Positions 1 to 10,568 are shown, counted from the stretch's first letter. The stretch is DNA of 64,000 nucleotides from a bacterium (GCA_024231905.1 JAAEQC010000165.1:51463-115462); one strand, 5' to 3'. Notes: generated by a model not told the origin, from the letters alone. Made by a program: numbers and translations.

Positions 1-582
1 AGCCCCGAGCTGGCGTCCCTGCGGCACCAGGTGGCCGCCCGCAACCAGGCCGTGCGCCTGGCCAAGGCGGGACGGGGTCCGGTGCTGCAGATGAAAGGCC
101 AGTACGCGGTCCAGGGCCAGTGGGACGACGACTTCCTGCCCGGCGACGACGAGACCGCCGGCAGCGCCACGGCCGGATTAGCCCTGTCCTGGCCCATCTT
201 CGACGGCTTCGCCGCCAAGGCGGACATGGGACGCACGGGCGCCGATCTACGCTCGGCACAGGTCGAACTCGAACGCGTAACCAAGGACCGCGAGCTGGGC
301 GTGCGCCAGACCCGCGTCCACCTGCTCAACGCCCTGGCCGCCCTGGAGGGCCGGCGCGAGAGCGTCACCCTGGCCGAGGAGGCCCATCGGTTGGCGCTGG
401 TGCGGCTGGAGAACGGCCTGGCCACTCCCCTGGAACGACTCGATGCCGAGCTGGCGCTCACCGACGCGCGGACCCAACTCGCCGAAGTGCTTCACAACTG
501 CAACATCGCCCGGTCCGCCCTGACGCTGGCCGTGGGCACCCATACCGCACCCGACACCGGATCGCAGGAGGTCCAACGATGA
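1..582 (+). CDS. TolC-family outer membrane efflux protein, C-terminal part (5' end outside window)
   Basis: ORF open from the window edge; coiled-coil TolC-like repeats (LVRLENGLATPLERLDAELALTDARTQLAE); precedes MFP and RND genes. Confidence 0.8.
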   Translation, partial: SPELASLRHQVAARNQAVRLAKAGRGPVLQMKGQYAVQGQWDDDFLPGDDETAGSATAGLALSWPIFDGFAAKADMGRTGADLRSAQVELERVTKDRELGVRQTRVHLLNALAALEGRRESVTLAEEAHRLALVRLENGLATPLERLDAELALTDARTQLAEVLHNCNIARSALTLAVGTHTAPDTGSQEVQR

Positions 583-1670
583 ATCGCAAGTTCCGCAACC
601 TGGCCGTCCTCGTATTCGTGGTGGCCGCGCTGATCGCCGTATTCGGCGTGCGTTTCCTGCAACTGGGCCAGAGCACCGCCCTGGCCAGCATCCGCTCGGA
701 ACAGGAGCGCTTGGGCATACCGGTGGAGACGGTCGCCGCCACCCGCGGCGAACTGGCCGACTGGATCACCCTGGCCGGCACGGTCGAAGGCGTGACCCAG
801 TACCCGGTGGTCTCCGGCAACGCCCTGCGCGTGGTGGGCATCCCCGTGGTCGAAGGCATGGCCGTGACGAAGGGCGACGTGATCCTGCGTCTGGCCAATG
901 AAGCCCCCAACCCCATGTTCCACTCGGTGAGCCGATCCATCGCCACCCATGAGAATGCGCTCCGGGACGCCCGGCGTATGCGCAATCTCTACGCCGAAGG
1001 CGCCGTGTCCAAGCAGCAGCTGGACGCGGCCGAGACGGCCCTGCGCGTGGCCGAGTCCGACCTGCAGGACGCCGAGGGCAGCACTGTTCTCCTGGCCGGC
1101 GAGAGCGGCGTCGTGGCGGCCATCCTCGTCAAGGAGGGCGAGACCGTGGCCGTGAACAAGCCCCTGGTGTGGATCGCCGACACCCACGAGGTGAACGTCC
1201 AGTTCGACGCCGGCAGCAACCAGGCCCTGTCCCTGGCGCGCGAACAGTTCGCCGTCTGGCGAACCCCCACGGGCGCCGAGGTCGAGGGACGCCTCACGGA
1301 ACTCGACCTCATGGCCGACCCGGACACGCACCTGCTGTCAGGCAAGGTCCGCTTCCCCAATGCCGACGGGCGCCTGGTGCCCGGCCTCCTGGTCAGCTTC
1401 CGCGTGCGCATCGCCTACCGCGCCGACGCCCTTACCGTGCCGTCAGCTGCCGTCCAGGCCGGCGAAACGAGCCCTGAAGTGTGGCTCGTCCGCCACGCGG
1501 ACGGCGAGGAGCAGGCCCGCTTGCGTCCCGTGGCCACCGGCCTCGGCACCACCGACCGGGTGGAGATCGCCCTGGGCCTCGAGCCCGGCGACCTGGTCGT
1601 CCTGCACGGCCAGACCCTGCTGACCGACGGCGTCAAGATCAACGATGTGACCGAACGGGGAGGCGAGTAG
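579..1670 (+). CDS. RND efflux periplasmic adaptor (membrane fusion protein)
   Basis: ATG at 579 overlapping upstream stop; N-terminal TM, lipoyl/barrel-sandwich and coiled-coil pattern (GAVSKQQLDAAETALRVAESDL). Confidence 0.88.
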   Translation: MNRKFRNLAVLVFVVAALIAVFGVRFLQLGQSTALASIRSEQERLGIPVETVAATRGELADWITLAGTVEGVTQYPVVSGNALRVVGIPVVEGMAVTKGDVILRLANEAPNPMFHSVSRSIATHENALRDARRMRNLYAEGAVSKQQLDAAETALRVAESDLQDAEGSTVLLAGESGVVAAILVKEGETVAVNKPLVWIADTHEVNVQFDAGSNQALSLAREQFAVWRTPTGAEVEGRLTELDLMADPDTHLLSGKVRFPNADGRLVPGLLVSFRVRIAYRADALTVPSAAVQAGETSPEVWLVRHADGEEQARLRPVATGLGTTDRVEIALGLEPGDLVVLHGQTLLTDGVKINDVTERGGE

Positions 1671-1671
1671 C

Positions 1672-4600
1672 GTGAACCTCTTCCGCACCTTCATCAAGCG
1701 GCCGGTGACCACCACCATGATCGTCGTGGTGATGGTGGTGATGGGACTCTACTCCTACAGCCACCTGGTGACCGAACTGCTGCCCCGGATCAACTTCCCC
1801 ATCGTGGTTGTGACCACGGTCTATCCCGGCGCCGCCCCGGCGGAGATCGAAACCCAGGTCACCAAGAAGATCGAGGACGAGGTGGCCACCCTGGCCAACA
1901 TCGAGGAACTCACCAGCGACTCCATGGAGAACATGTCGCAGATCACGGTGCAGTTCGCCCTCGAAGTGGACCAGGACCAGGCCTCCATCGACGTCAAGGA
2001 CAAGGTGGACGCCATCGCGGCCGACCTGCCCGAAGACGCCGAAGACCCGGTGATCACCAAGTTCGACCTAGCCGGCGGCGCCGCCATCGAACTGGCCGTG
2101 ACGGGTTCGCGGCCGCTGAACGAGATCTACGAGATCGTGGACAAGCAGATCGCCGAGCGCCTGAGCCGCGTGGACGGCGTGGCCGAGGTGGAGATCATCG
2201 GCCAGCAGGACCGCGAGATCCAGGTGGCCGTGGAGCCGGCGCGCCTCCGGGCTTACGACTTGACCCTGCTGGACGTGCTCCAGGTGCTGTCGGCGGGCAA
2301 CCTGAACGTGCCCGTGGGCAACATCACCCGCGGCGCCGGCGAGACCACCGTGCGCATGAAGGGCGAAGTGCGCACTCCGGAAGAACTGGGCAGCTTCCGG
2401 CTCAACCTGCCGGCGGGCGGTTCGGTGCCCCTGTCCGAGGTGGCCGAGATCGTCGACACCACCGAGGAGATCCGCGAGGCGGCGTCCTTCAACGGCAAGC
2501 CGGCCATCGGCGTGGCCGTGAAGAAGCGGTCCGACGGCAACACCGTGGCCGTGGTGGAAGGCGTGCAGGCGGCCCTGGCCGACCTGGAAGGCATCCTGGG
2601 CGATGACATCCAGATCTCCGAGGTCCAGGAATCCGCCACCTTCGTTCGCGACTCCGTGGCCGACGTGCTGAGCAACATGGGCATCGGCATCCTGCTGACC
2701 GGCGTGCTGCTGTTCATCTTCCTGCACGACTGGCGCACGACCCTCATCGCGGCGGTGGCCATGCCCGTGGCCGTGATCGCCGCCTTCATGCTCATGGAAC
2801 AGGGCGGCTTCACGGTGAACGTCATGTCGCTCATGGCCCTGGGCATCAGCATCGGCACCCTGGTCACCAATTCCATCGTCGTGCTGGAGAACATCTCGCG
2901 ACACATGACCGAGGGCGCCGATCCGGACGAGGCCGCCGCCACCGGTACCGCCGAGGTGACCGTGGCCGTGCTGGCCTCGACCCTGACCAACATCGTGGTG
3001 TTCACCCCCATCGCCTTCATGAGCGGTATCGTGGGCAAGTTCTTCCTGCAATTCGGCATGACGGTGGTCTTCGCCACCATCTTCAGCCTCGTGGTGAGCT
3101 TCACCATGGTGCCCATGCTGGCGGCCAAACTCATGCGCCCGGGCAAGGGCATCGGCCACGGCGACAACATCGTGGCCCGCGGGGCCCGGGCCTGGGACCG
3201 GTTCTACGAGAACCTCGAGGCCGGGTACCGCGACGTGCTCGCCTTCTGCCTGCGGCGGCGCTGGATACCCCTTTCCATCACGGTCGTGCTCTTCGTGGGC
3301 GGCCTGTCCCTCCTCGGCTACGTGGGCGGCGAGTTCGTGCCCGTGGCCGACCAGGGCATGGTGCAGGTGAGCCTGGAGTTCCCGGCCGGCACCAGCCTGG
3401 AGCGCACCATGGGCCAGGCCGAGAAGGTGGCCGCCCACCTGCGGGACGACCCGGTGGTGCAGGGCGTGCAGGTGAAGGTGGGTGGCGAGACACGCGGCGT
3501 CGAGGACGCCGACCTGCTGATCCGCCTGCTGGACAAGTGGGACCGCGAGGAGTCCATCGACGACTACATGAACCGCATCCGCCCGCACCTGGCGTTGATC
3601 CCGGACGCCCTGGTATCCTTGTACATCCTGGGTGAAGCATCGGGCGTCGAGGCCGATCTGCTGCTCGAGGTGACGGGCTACGAGGCGGAGGCGGTCGAGA
3701 CCGTCGGCGGGCAGGTCTACGACATCGTGCACGGAGTGCCGGGCATGGTCGAGGTCCAGACCAGCGACCGGGCCGGCAAGCCCGAGATCAACATCCTGCC
3801 CCGGCGCCGGCACCTTTCCGAGCAGGGCCTGGTGGCCAGCCAGATGGGCGGCATCCTGCGCGCCGCCTACGAGGGCGAGGAGGCCGGCGTCTACCGCGAG
3901 TCCGGCGAGGAGTACGACGTGGTGGTTAAGTTCGCGGAGGAAGACCGGCGCGACCCGGCCTACCTGCCCGACCTGCCCGTGGCCACGCCCCTGGGCTCGA
4001 CCGTGCCCCTGAGCGAGGTCGGCGAGATCGTCACCGGCATCGGCGACCCCACCATCAAGCACAGCGAGAAGATCCGCCTGGTGGAGATCACCGGCAACAT
4101 CGGCGACGGCACGTTGTCCGAGAAGAGGCGCGAGATCGACGAACAGATCGCCGCCATCGAACTGCCCGCCGGCGTCTTCATCAACTACGGCGGCAACGCC
4201 GAGCATCAGGACGAATCCTTCCAGGCCATCATCGAGGCGCTGATCCTGGCCATCATCCTGATCTACATCGTCATGGCCGGCATCCTGGAGAGCTTCATCC
4301 ATCCCTTCACCGTCATGGCCACCCTGCCCCTGTCGCTCATCGGCATGGCGGTGGCCCTGTTCTTCAGCGGCGAGACCATCAACATCATGTCGCTCATGGC
4401 CCTGGTGATGATGATCGGCATCGTGGTGAACAACGCCATCCTGCTGCTGGACTACACGGCCCAGATGCGGGCCAAGGGCATGGGCATCACCCAGGCGCTC
4501 CTGGAGGCCTGCCCCAACCGCCTGCGCCCGATCATCATGGCCAACCTGGCCATCGCCATCGCCATGGTCCCCCAGATCATGGGCGGCGGCGGCGGCAGCG

Positions 4601-4737
4601 AGTACCGGTCCCCCATGGCCGTCGTGCAGATCGGCGGCGTGCTCGTGGCGACCGTGTTCACCCTCTTCGTGGTGCCGGTCGTGTACACCCTCTTCGACCG
4701 CCTGACCCCGGCGGGCCGGCGGGAAGCGAAAGTCTGA
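1672..4737 (+). CDS. RND (AcrB/hydrophobe-amphiphile efflux) inner membrane transporter
   Basis: 1021 aa from GTG; FIKRPVTTTMIVVVMVVMG start, YPGAAPAEIETQVTKKIE, internal duplicated TM domains. Confidence 0.95.
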   Translation: MNLFRTFIKRPVTTTMIVVVMVVMGLYSYSHLVTELLPRINFPIVVVTTVYPGAAPAEIETQVTKKIEDEVATLANIEELTSDSMENMSQITVQFALEVDQDQASIDVKDKVDAIAADLPEDAEDPVITKFDLAGGAAIELAVTGSRPLNEIYEIVDKQIAERLSRVDGVAEVEIIGQQDREIQVAVEPARLRAYDLTLLDVLQVLSAGNLNVPVGNITRGAGETTVRMKGEVRTPEELGSFRLNLPAGGSVPLSEVAEIVDTTEEIREAASFNGKPAIGVAVKKRSDGNTVAVVEGVQAALADLEGILGDDIQISEVQESATFVRDSVADVLSNMGIGILLTGVLLFIFLHDWRTTLIAAVAMPVAVIAAFMLMEQGGFTVNVMSLMALGISIGTLVTNSIVVLENISRHMTEGADPDEAAATGTAEVTVAVLASTLTNIVVFTPIAFMSGIVGKFFLQFGMTVVFATIFSLVVSFTMVPMLAAKLMRPGKGIGHGDNIVARGARAWDRFYENLEAGYRDVLAFCLRRRWIPLSITVVLFVGGLSLLGYVGGEFVPVADQGMVQVSLEFPAGTSLERTMGQAEKVAAHLRDDPVVQGVQVKVGGETRGVEDADLLIRLLDKWDREESIDDYMNRIRPHLALIPDALVSLYILGEASGVEADLLLEVTGYEAEAVETVGGQVYDIVHGVPGMVEVQTSDRAGKPEINILPRRRHLSEQGLVASQMGGILRAAYEGEEAGVYRESGEEYDVVVKFAEEDRRDPAYLPDLPVATPLGSTVPLSEVGEIVTGIGDPTIKHSEKIRLVEITGNIGDGTLSEKRREIDEQIAAIELPAGVFINYGGNAEHQDESFQAIIEALILAIILIYIVMAGILESFIHPFTVMATLPLSLIGMAVALFFSGETINIMSLMALVMMIGIVVNNAILLLDYTAQMRAKGMGITQALLEACPNRLRPIIMANLAIAIAMVPQIMGGGGGSEYRSPMAVVQIGGVLVATVFTLFVVPVVYTLFDRLTPAGRREAKV

Positions 4738-4743
4738 GTCGGC

Positions 4744-5121
4744 ATGGTGGCGACGGTGGAGATCCTGGACGGCCTGACCCGGCTCCTGCTCGGCTTCGTA
4801 TTCATGAACGCCGGCGGCCTCAAGTTCGGCCTGGACAAGGCGGCCCTGGCCCGGGAAGCCGGCACCTGGGTGGACGAGATGCCTCCCTACGGCTTGCGGA
4901 TGCTGGGCGCCCTGGAGATGATGGCCGGTTTCGGGGTGATCCTGCCCCTGATCGTGGACCTGCCCCGGCTGGTGGTGACTGCCGGGGCGGGGCTCATGGT
5001 GATGGTCATGGCCGGTGCCATGGTGGTGCACGGGCGGCGGGGCGAGGTGTGGCGCATGGTCCTGAACATCGTCCTGGCCGGTATGGCCCTGTTCGTTCTC
5101 GTGACACGTCCGGGCTGGTGA
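4744..5121 (+). CDS. DoxX family membrane protein
   Basis: 125 aa, four hydrophobic helices, LLGFVFMNAGGLKF motif. Confidence 0.75.
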   Translation: MVATVEILDGLTRLLLGFVFMNAGGLKFGLDKAALAREAGTWVDEMPPYGLRMLGALEMMAGFGVILPLIVDLPRLVVTAGAGLMVMVMAGAMVVHGRRGEVWRMVLNIVLAGMALFVLVTRPGW

Positions 5122-5140
5122 CCTGTCCAGACAGGCGGAA

Positions 5141-6034
5141 CTAGCTGCCTTCCGGCCGGTTCCGGACCCAGATGCGCACCAACTCGGCCAGCATGCGGTT
5201 AGTCGGCGCCTCCAGGCCCAGTTCTTCCGCTCGCCTGGCCACCCAGCCATTCATGAATTCGATCTCGGTGGACCGTCCCTGCCTGCCGTCCTGCAGCATG
5301 GAGGTCAGGTTGTCCGAGCGGCCCAGGGCCCGGTCGATGGACGCGGCCGTATCCGGCGGGAGTTCGACGCCCTCGGTGGCGGCCAGTCGCGCCACCTCGT
5401 CCACCACGGCTTGCCGTACGTGATCCAGCTCCGGTGCCACGAGATCCCGGTTCCGCCCGCCGGTCAGGAGACTCAGGGGATTGGCCACGCAGTTCATGGC
5501 GAGTTTCCGCCAGGAGGAAGGCGCCAGATCCTCGCACCGCCGGACAGGCAGGCCGGCCTGCGAGAAGAGCCGCGCCAGTTCATCCTCCACCTCCCCCGGT
5601 CCCATGAGCAGCCCACCGCCCCAGAAGGAGACGGCGCCGGGTCCGTCCAGGGTGGCTCCCAGTTGCACGATGATCCGGGACACGGGCCGGCCGAGAGCCT
5701 CGGCCAGGATCGCCTCCGGCCGCAGGCCGTTGGCGAGGGCGACTACGGTCGTGTCCGGCAGCAGGCGCGGCGCCAGGGCTGCGGCCGCGGACTCCAGGTC
5801 GCCGAGCTTGACGCCCACCAGCACGAGGGCGTGCGGCCCCAGCTCCGGGCAATCCTCCGCGGCCGGAATGCGCACCACCGCCTCTTCCTGGCCGCCGATG
5901 CGCAGTCCATCTTCGTTGATGCGCCGCACGTGGTCCGGCCGGGCCACGAGCACCGTGGGCAAAGGCAGCCGGGCGCCGAGGTAGCTGCCCACGGCTCCGG
6001 CGCCGAACACGATCGCACTGTCGAATCGATCCAT
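5141..6034 (-). CDS. 2-dehydropantoate 2-reductase (ketopantoate reductase) family protein
   Basis: MDRFDSAIVFGAGAVGSYLGARL Rossmann motif; C-terminal ApbA-like helix region (KLAMNCVANPLSLLTG). Confidence 0.85.
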   Translation of the reverse strand: MDRFDSAIVFGAGAVGSYLGARLPLPTVLVARPDHVRRINEDGLRIGGQEEAVVRIPAAEDCPELGPHALVLVGVKLGDLESAAAALAPRLLPDTTVVALANGLRPEAILAEALGRPVSRIIVQLGATLDGPGAVSFWGGGLLMGPGEVEDELARLFSQAGLPVRRCEDLAPSSWRKLAMNCVANPLSLLTGGRNRDLVAPELDHVRQAVVDEVARLAATEGVELPPDTAASIDRALGRSDNLTSMLQDGRQGRSTEIEFMNGWVARRAEELGLEAPTNRMLAELVRIWVRNRPEGS

Positions 6035-6227
6035 CCTCGGGCCGCCTCCTGATCGCTCCGCCGCCCTTCCGGGGGCACGGAGTCCGCCTGGTTCGGGGGC
6101 ACGAACGTACGACGACCGGGCCCGATCCGGCAACCGGTTCGACGAAGAGCCAAAAAGCGTGGGGGATCCCGCGACGGCCCGTGATATCCTCCCGCCGCCG
6201 CCCACGTCATCCAGTGAAAGGTCCGCC

Positions 6228-7853
6228 ATGTCCCTGTTCCGCCTGCTGCCACTGCTGCTGCTGATCGCCGTCCCCGCCGCCGCCTGCACGAATTTCGTGG
6301 CCTCCCCCGGCGCCACCACCGACGGTTCCACCATGGTGACCTACACCTGCGACGGAGAGTTTCACCCCATCCTACGCTTCATCCCCGCGACGGACCACGA
6401 GCCGGGCGACCTGCAGGAGATCGTCCACTGGACCGGCGAGAAGCTGGGCGAGGTGGCCTACCCGGAACACACCTGGCACGTGGTGAACCTCATGAACGAG
6501 CACCAGGTCTCCCTGGCCGAGACCACCACCGGCGGCCGCGAGGAACTGGTCAATCCCGACGGCATGCTCCACTACTGGCAACTCATGCGGCTGGCCCTGC
6601 AACGCTCCACCACGGCACGGGAGTGCGTGGAGGTCATGGGCCGGCTGGTGGCCGAGTACGGCTACCGCAGCAGCGGCGAGAGCTACTGCGTCGGGGACCC
6701 GGACGAGGCCTGGATCATGGAGATGGTCGGGCCGGGACCAGGCGGCACGGGCGCCCACTGGGTGGCTGTCCGCGTGCCCGACGGCATGGTCGCCGCCTTC
6801 GCCAACCTGGGGCGCATCGGAAAGATCCCGTCGGACGGCGGCCGGAACTGCCTCCATTCCGATCTGGGCGCCATGCGGGCGTTCGCCCGAGAAAACGAAT
6901 GGTGGGACGGCGAGAACGACTTCCTGTGGCGCGAGGCCTTCCACCCCGCTACTGCCCAACAGCGCCGCTACACGGCTACCCGCGTGTGGAGCCTCTTCCG
7001 GCGCGCCGCCCCCTCGCAGGACTTCCCCGTGGACTACCACCGCGGCGATCCCGACGCCGAGGCCTACCCCCTGTTCATCAAACCGGACGCGAAACTCTCC
7101 CTGGCCGACGTCATGGATCTCATGCGCGACCACTACGAGGGCACGGACTACGACATGACCACCGGCGCCGCGGCCGGCCCCCACGGCTACCCGGTTCGCT
7201 ACCGCCCCATGGGCTGGGAGGTGGACGGCGAGTTCCACACCTGGGAGCGTCCCATCTCCACCCAGCAGACGGGCTTCTCCATGGTGTGCCAGTCCCGCAG
7301 CTGGTTGCCCGACCCGGTGGGCGGCGTCACCTGGTACGGCCTGGACGACACGGACTTCACCTGCTACACGCCCCTCTACTGCACCATGGACCGCCTGCCC
7401 GCGTCCTACACCACCGGCAGCTTGCGGGCTTTCGACTGGGATTCGGCCTGGTGGGTGTTCAACTTCGCCTCCAACTACGCGGGCCTGCGCTACGACCTGA
7501 TGATCCAGGATGTCCGGGCTCTGCAGGCGGAACTGGAAGGCGAGGCCATGGACCTGCAGCCGGCTGTCGAGGCCACGGCGGCGTCCCTGCACGACACGGA
7601 TCCGGCCCTCATGCACCGCTACCTCACGGACTATGCCGTGGGCCGGGCCGAATCGACGGTCGACCGTTGGCGCGAGCTGGCCGAGGGCCTGGTGACCCGT
7701 TACAACGACGGCTACGTGAAGGACGAGAACGGCCGGCCACGGGAGCGGACCTACCCCGAAGCCTGGTTGCGGACGGTGCGCAAGCTCGATCCCGAGCGGT
7801 ACCGTTTGCCCGAGGACGACCAGGCACAGCCGGCGGAGCCGGAGGATTATTAA
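6228..7853 (+). CDS. Exported C69-family dipeptidase (Ntn hydrolase)
   Basis: Signal peptide ending AAA|CTNFVASPGATTDGSTMVTY, catalytic N-terminal Cys arrangement. Confidence 0.85.
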   Translation: MSLFRLLPLLLLIAVPAAACTNFVASPGATTDGSTMVTYTCDGEFHPILRFIPATDHEPGDLQEIVHWTGEKLGEVAYPEHTWHVVNLMNEHQVSLAETTTGGREELVNPDGMLHYWQLMRLALQRSTTARECVEVMGRLVAEYGYRSSGESYCVGDPDEAWIMEMVGPGPGGTGAHWVAVRVPDGMVAAFANLGRIGKIPSDGGRNCLHSDLGAMRAFARENEWWDGENDFLWREAFHPATAQQRRYTATRVWSLFRRAAPSQDFPVDYHRGDPDAEAYPLFIKPDAKLSLADVMDLMRDHYEGTDYDMTTGAAAGPHGYPVRYRPMGWEVDGEFHTWERPISTQQTGFSMVCQSRSWLPDPVGGVTWYGLDDTDFTCYTPLYCTMDRLPASYTTGSLRAFDWDSAWWVFNFASNYAGLRYDLMIQDVRALQAELEGEAMDLQPAVEATAASLHDTDPALMHRYLTDYAVGRAESTVDRWRELAEGLVTRYNDGYVKDENGRPRERTYPEAWLRTVRKLDPERYRLPEDDQAQPAEPEDY

Positions 7854-7940
7854 GAAAGTCGTGAAGGATTCGCCGCGTCAGACGTCCCTGCTGACGAGAC
7901 CGGCGGCGATGGGCGCCGTCGGTGGGAGCAGGAGCGAGAC

Positions 7941-8480
7941 GTGAACCGGACCTCCGACACCAACAGCGCCTTCACCCGGCTGGTCGACCGCCTCCTGGAC
8001 CGCGTCTACCGCTACCTGCGCAACTTGACCCGCGACGAGGACGACGCCCGCACTCTCTGCCACGACACCTTCCTCAAACTGCGCCGGCGCCTGGAACTGG
8101 GCGACGACCCCTCGGACGCGTACGTCTTCGCCGCCGCCCGCAACACGGCCCTGTCCGAGTGGCGCCGGCGCCGCGGCAACCCCGTACGACCGGCGGGCGA
8201 TCCCTGGTCCGACGAGGACACGCCACAGCCCGACAACCCCGATGCCTCCCCCGACCGCCGGCTCGAGCGACAGGAGCTGCGCGCAGCCTTGGCGACAGCC
8301 CTGGGCCAACTCCCCGAGGAGCAGCGTTCGGTCTTCCTGTTGGCGGAGGTCGAGGGACTGAAACAGGCGGAGATCGGCGTGGTCATCGGCGTCCCCGAAG
8401 GCACGGTGGCTTCCCGCAAACATCTGGCAACTCTAAAGTTGCGCGAGATCCTGGAAAGGAGCGGCCATGCGCTGCGCTGA
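7941..8480 (+). CDS. RNA polymerase ECF sigma-70 family factor
   Basis: Region 2 (YRYLRNLTRDEDDARTLCHDTFLKL) and region 4 (LGQLPEEQRSVFLLAEVEGLKQAEIGVVIGVPEGTVASR). Confidence 0.9.
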   Translation: MNRTSDTNSAFTRLVDRLLDRVYRYLRNLTRDEDDARTLCHDTFLKLRRRLELGDDPSDAYVFAAARNTALSEWRRRRGNPVRPAGDPWSDEDTPQPDNPDASPDRRLERQELRAALATALGQLPEEQRSVFLLAEVEGLKQAEIGVVIGVPEGTVASRKHLATLKLREILERSGHALR

Positions 8481-8940
8481 CTTCCACCGTCAACTGCCGT
8501 CCCTGTTGGACGGATCCGTGGACGGCGCCACCCGCCGCGAGCTGGGCCTGCACATGGTGGAGTGCCCAGAGTGCGCCGCCCTGGCCGAGAGCGACGATTT
8601 CTGGACCGATACCGTGAGCCGCGCCCTGAACCACAAGGCTCCCGCCGACCTGCGCGCCGCCATCCTGGCCGACGATCCCGCTGCCGCTCACCCCGGCGGC
8701 CGGCGCGGTCTGTGGACCGACATCGCCCGCTACGTGTGGCGCGACCTGACCTGGCGAACCTGGGTGGAGGTTCTGGCCGTCACCGCCGTGGTGATGGTGG
8801 CGGTGACCTGGTACACGGGTCGCGACGCCACGCCGCCGCCCTTTGGCCGGTCCGGACCCGTCACGATGATTTCCGCCCCCGGCGCCGACCGCCAGGTCGA
8901 TAGCACCGGCACCCTCTATCTGACCGACCGTCTGTACTGA
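8467..8940 (+). CDS. Anti-sigma factor, zf-HC2 type, one TM
   Basis: Overlaps sigma gene; MRCADFHRQLPSLLDGSVD...HMVECPECAAL and a central TM. Confidence 0.8.
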   Translation: MRCADFHRQLPSLLDGSVDGATRRELGLHMVECPECAALAESDDFWTDTVSRALNHKAPADLRAAILADDPAAAHPGGRRGLWTDIARYVWRDLTWRTWVEVLAVTAVVMVAVTWYTGRDATPPPFGRSGPVTMISAPGADRQVDSTGTLYLTDRLY

Positions 8941-8946
8941 GGAGGC

Positions 8947-9720
8947 ATGGCCATGACCATCCACAAGACCATCCCCGTCGCACTCGTGCTGCTGGTCGCC
9001 CTGGCGACGACGGCCCCGGCCGCCGAACCCGTGACCGTCGTCATCGAAGGCCACGGTTCGCCGCTCAAGGGCTTCCTGCGCAGCATCAGCGATTCGCGCT
9101 TCCTGCTCCAGTCCGAGGATGCGTACTACGAGTTCACGCGGGGGCAGATCCTCTCCGTGGACGGTAGCGACGCCATCCCCACCGCAGCCTACGGGGAGCG
9201 GCCCTTGATCTGGTCGTCGTACTACGAGGTCGTCGGCCCCGGGGGCGAAGTGGAAGTGCACCACCAGCTCGAGTTCACCAATCGCTCCTCCCGTTTCGTG
9301 ACCAGCACTTCCTGGGGCGTCGGCGACGAGGAGGAGGAGATGCACGCCTCCATGGCCGCCCACGACGGCTGGGGCAACGAGTTGGAGATCGAGGTTCGCA
9401 CCGACGGCGGACGGCGCCAGGCCGTCCTCCGTTTCGCCGTCCCGGTGGCGCCGGGTGAGACCAGCACCTTCGCCTTGAGTTTCGTGCGCCGGGGAGCGGC
9501 CAGACGCGACGGCGACATCTGGTCCTACACCTTCAACGTGGATTTTCCCGAAGACCGCTACTTCATCCGCAAAGTGGCCCTGCCCGCGGGCGCCGAACTG
9601 GTCGAGACGTACTCTGGTAGCCGAGAACTGGAGGTCGGTGGTCGGTCCCTCCTGGTCTCCCAGAGGTACTACCCGGCCCGAACGGTGGATCCCTTGACGG
9701 TGCGGTACCGCCTGCCATAG
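8947..9720 (+). CDS. Secreted hypothetical protein co-transcribed with sigma/anti-sigma
   Basis: Signal peptide (MTIHKTIPVALVLLVALATTAPAAEP); no family recognised. Confidence 0.6.
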   Translation: MAMTIHKTIPVALVLLVALATTAPAAEPVTVVIEGHGSPLKGFLRSISDSRFLLQSEDAYYEFTRGQILSVDGSDAIPTAAYGERPLIWSSYYEVVGPGGEVEVHHQLEFTNRSSRFVTSTSWGVGDEEEEMHASMAAHDGWGNELEIEVRTDGGRRQAVLRFAVPVAPGETSTFALSFVRRGAARRDGDIWSYTFNVDFPEDRYFIRKVALPAGAELVETYSGSRELEVGGRSLLVSQRYYPARTVDPLTVRYRLP

Positions 9721-9918
9721 GCAATCGCCGCGGGCAGAACGCACGCTCGGATGCTCCCGGCGCGGGGCACCGGGCGTGCGTCGCCTTTCCCATGATTCCC
9801 CGCTCGGCGGCGTCACGACGCCATCTCCCTCTTGACGCCACAGCCACTTCAGGGCACGTTGATTGCATAGTCGACCATATTAATCGGATTTACACTGGGC
9901 CGACCGAGGAGAACGATC

Positions 9919-10290
9919 ATGATGAACCGACGGAACCTCATCCTGAGCATCGTCGCCTGCCTACTGATGACCCACGCCGGCACCGCGGCGGCCTACAACT
10001 TCATTGGCGGCAACTGGCGCACCCAGTACCCGGATGTCTGCCAGACCCTGACCGACGCGTCCTTCAGCTGCACCCTCTGCCACAACCCCGACAGCGACAG
10101 CCTCAACCCCTATGGCTCGGACCTGGCCGGCCTCTCCTCCAACTTCGTCGTGGCCGAGAGCTTCGACTCGGACGGCGACGGCCGTAACAACGGCCAGGAG
10201 ATTCTCCTGGACTGCACCTTGCCGGGCAACGCCTTGTCCGTACCGGAGGAGAATCCCACCTGGAGCGCGGTCAAGGCCCTCTACCGCTGA
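9919..10290 (+). CDS. Secreted protein with single CXXCH motif and Ca-binding DxDxDG repeat
   Basis: Signal peptide; CTLCH; DSDGDGRNNGQEI. Confidence 0.6.
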   Translation: MMNRRNLILSIVACLLMTHAGTAAAYNFIGGNWRTQYPDVCQTLTDASFSCTLCHNPDSDSLNPYGSDLAGLSSNFVVAESFDSDGDGRNNGQEILLDCTLPGNALSVPEENPTWSAVKALYR

Positions 10291-10316
10291 GCCGCACCAC
10301 CGAGCATGCTTTCAGT

Positions 10317-10339
10317 GGCCTCCGGGGTCCCCGGGGGCC
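10317..10339 (+). terminator. GC-rich hairpin, possible terminator
   Basis: GGCCTCCGGGGTCCCCGGGGGCC, shortly after stop at 10290. Confidence 0.4.
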
Positions 10340-10568
10340 TCGCTATTCGACCGTTAACTCCATATTTATAGACCTCCTGTGATCCTCCCCGCCGACCGGA
10401 TTCCCGCTGGTCCATGCTCGAAGGCACAGCCTAAATGAAGCTAAATTCTGATTATTATTATTGTTAAGAAGATAAAAAGATCGAAATATCCTTTACTGAT
10501 CTCACACTCTATTACTATGGTTTCAGCATGGTTATCACGAAACCATCATGAACCAGGAGGTCGGCGAG

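Noticed and set aside
2068-5250. 1060-aa minus-strand ORF
   Set aside because: Antisense to the RND transporter; His/Gly/Ala-rich low-complexity translation typical of high-GC shadow frames
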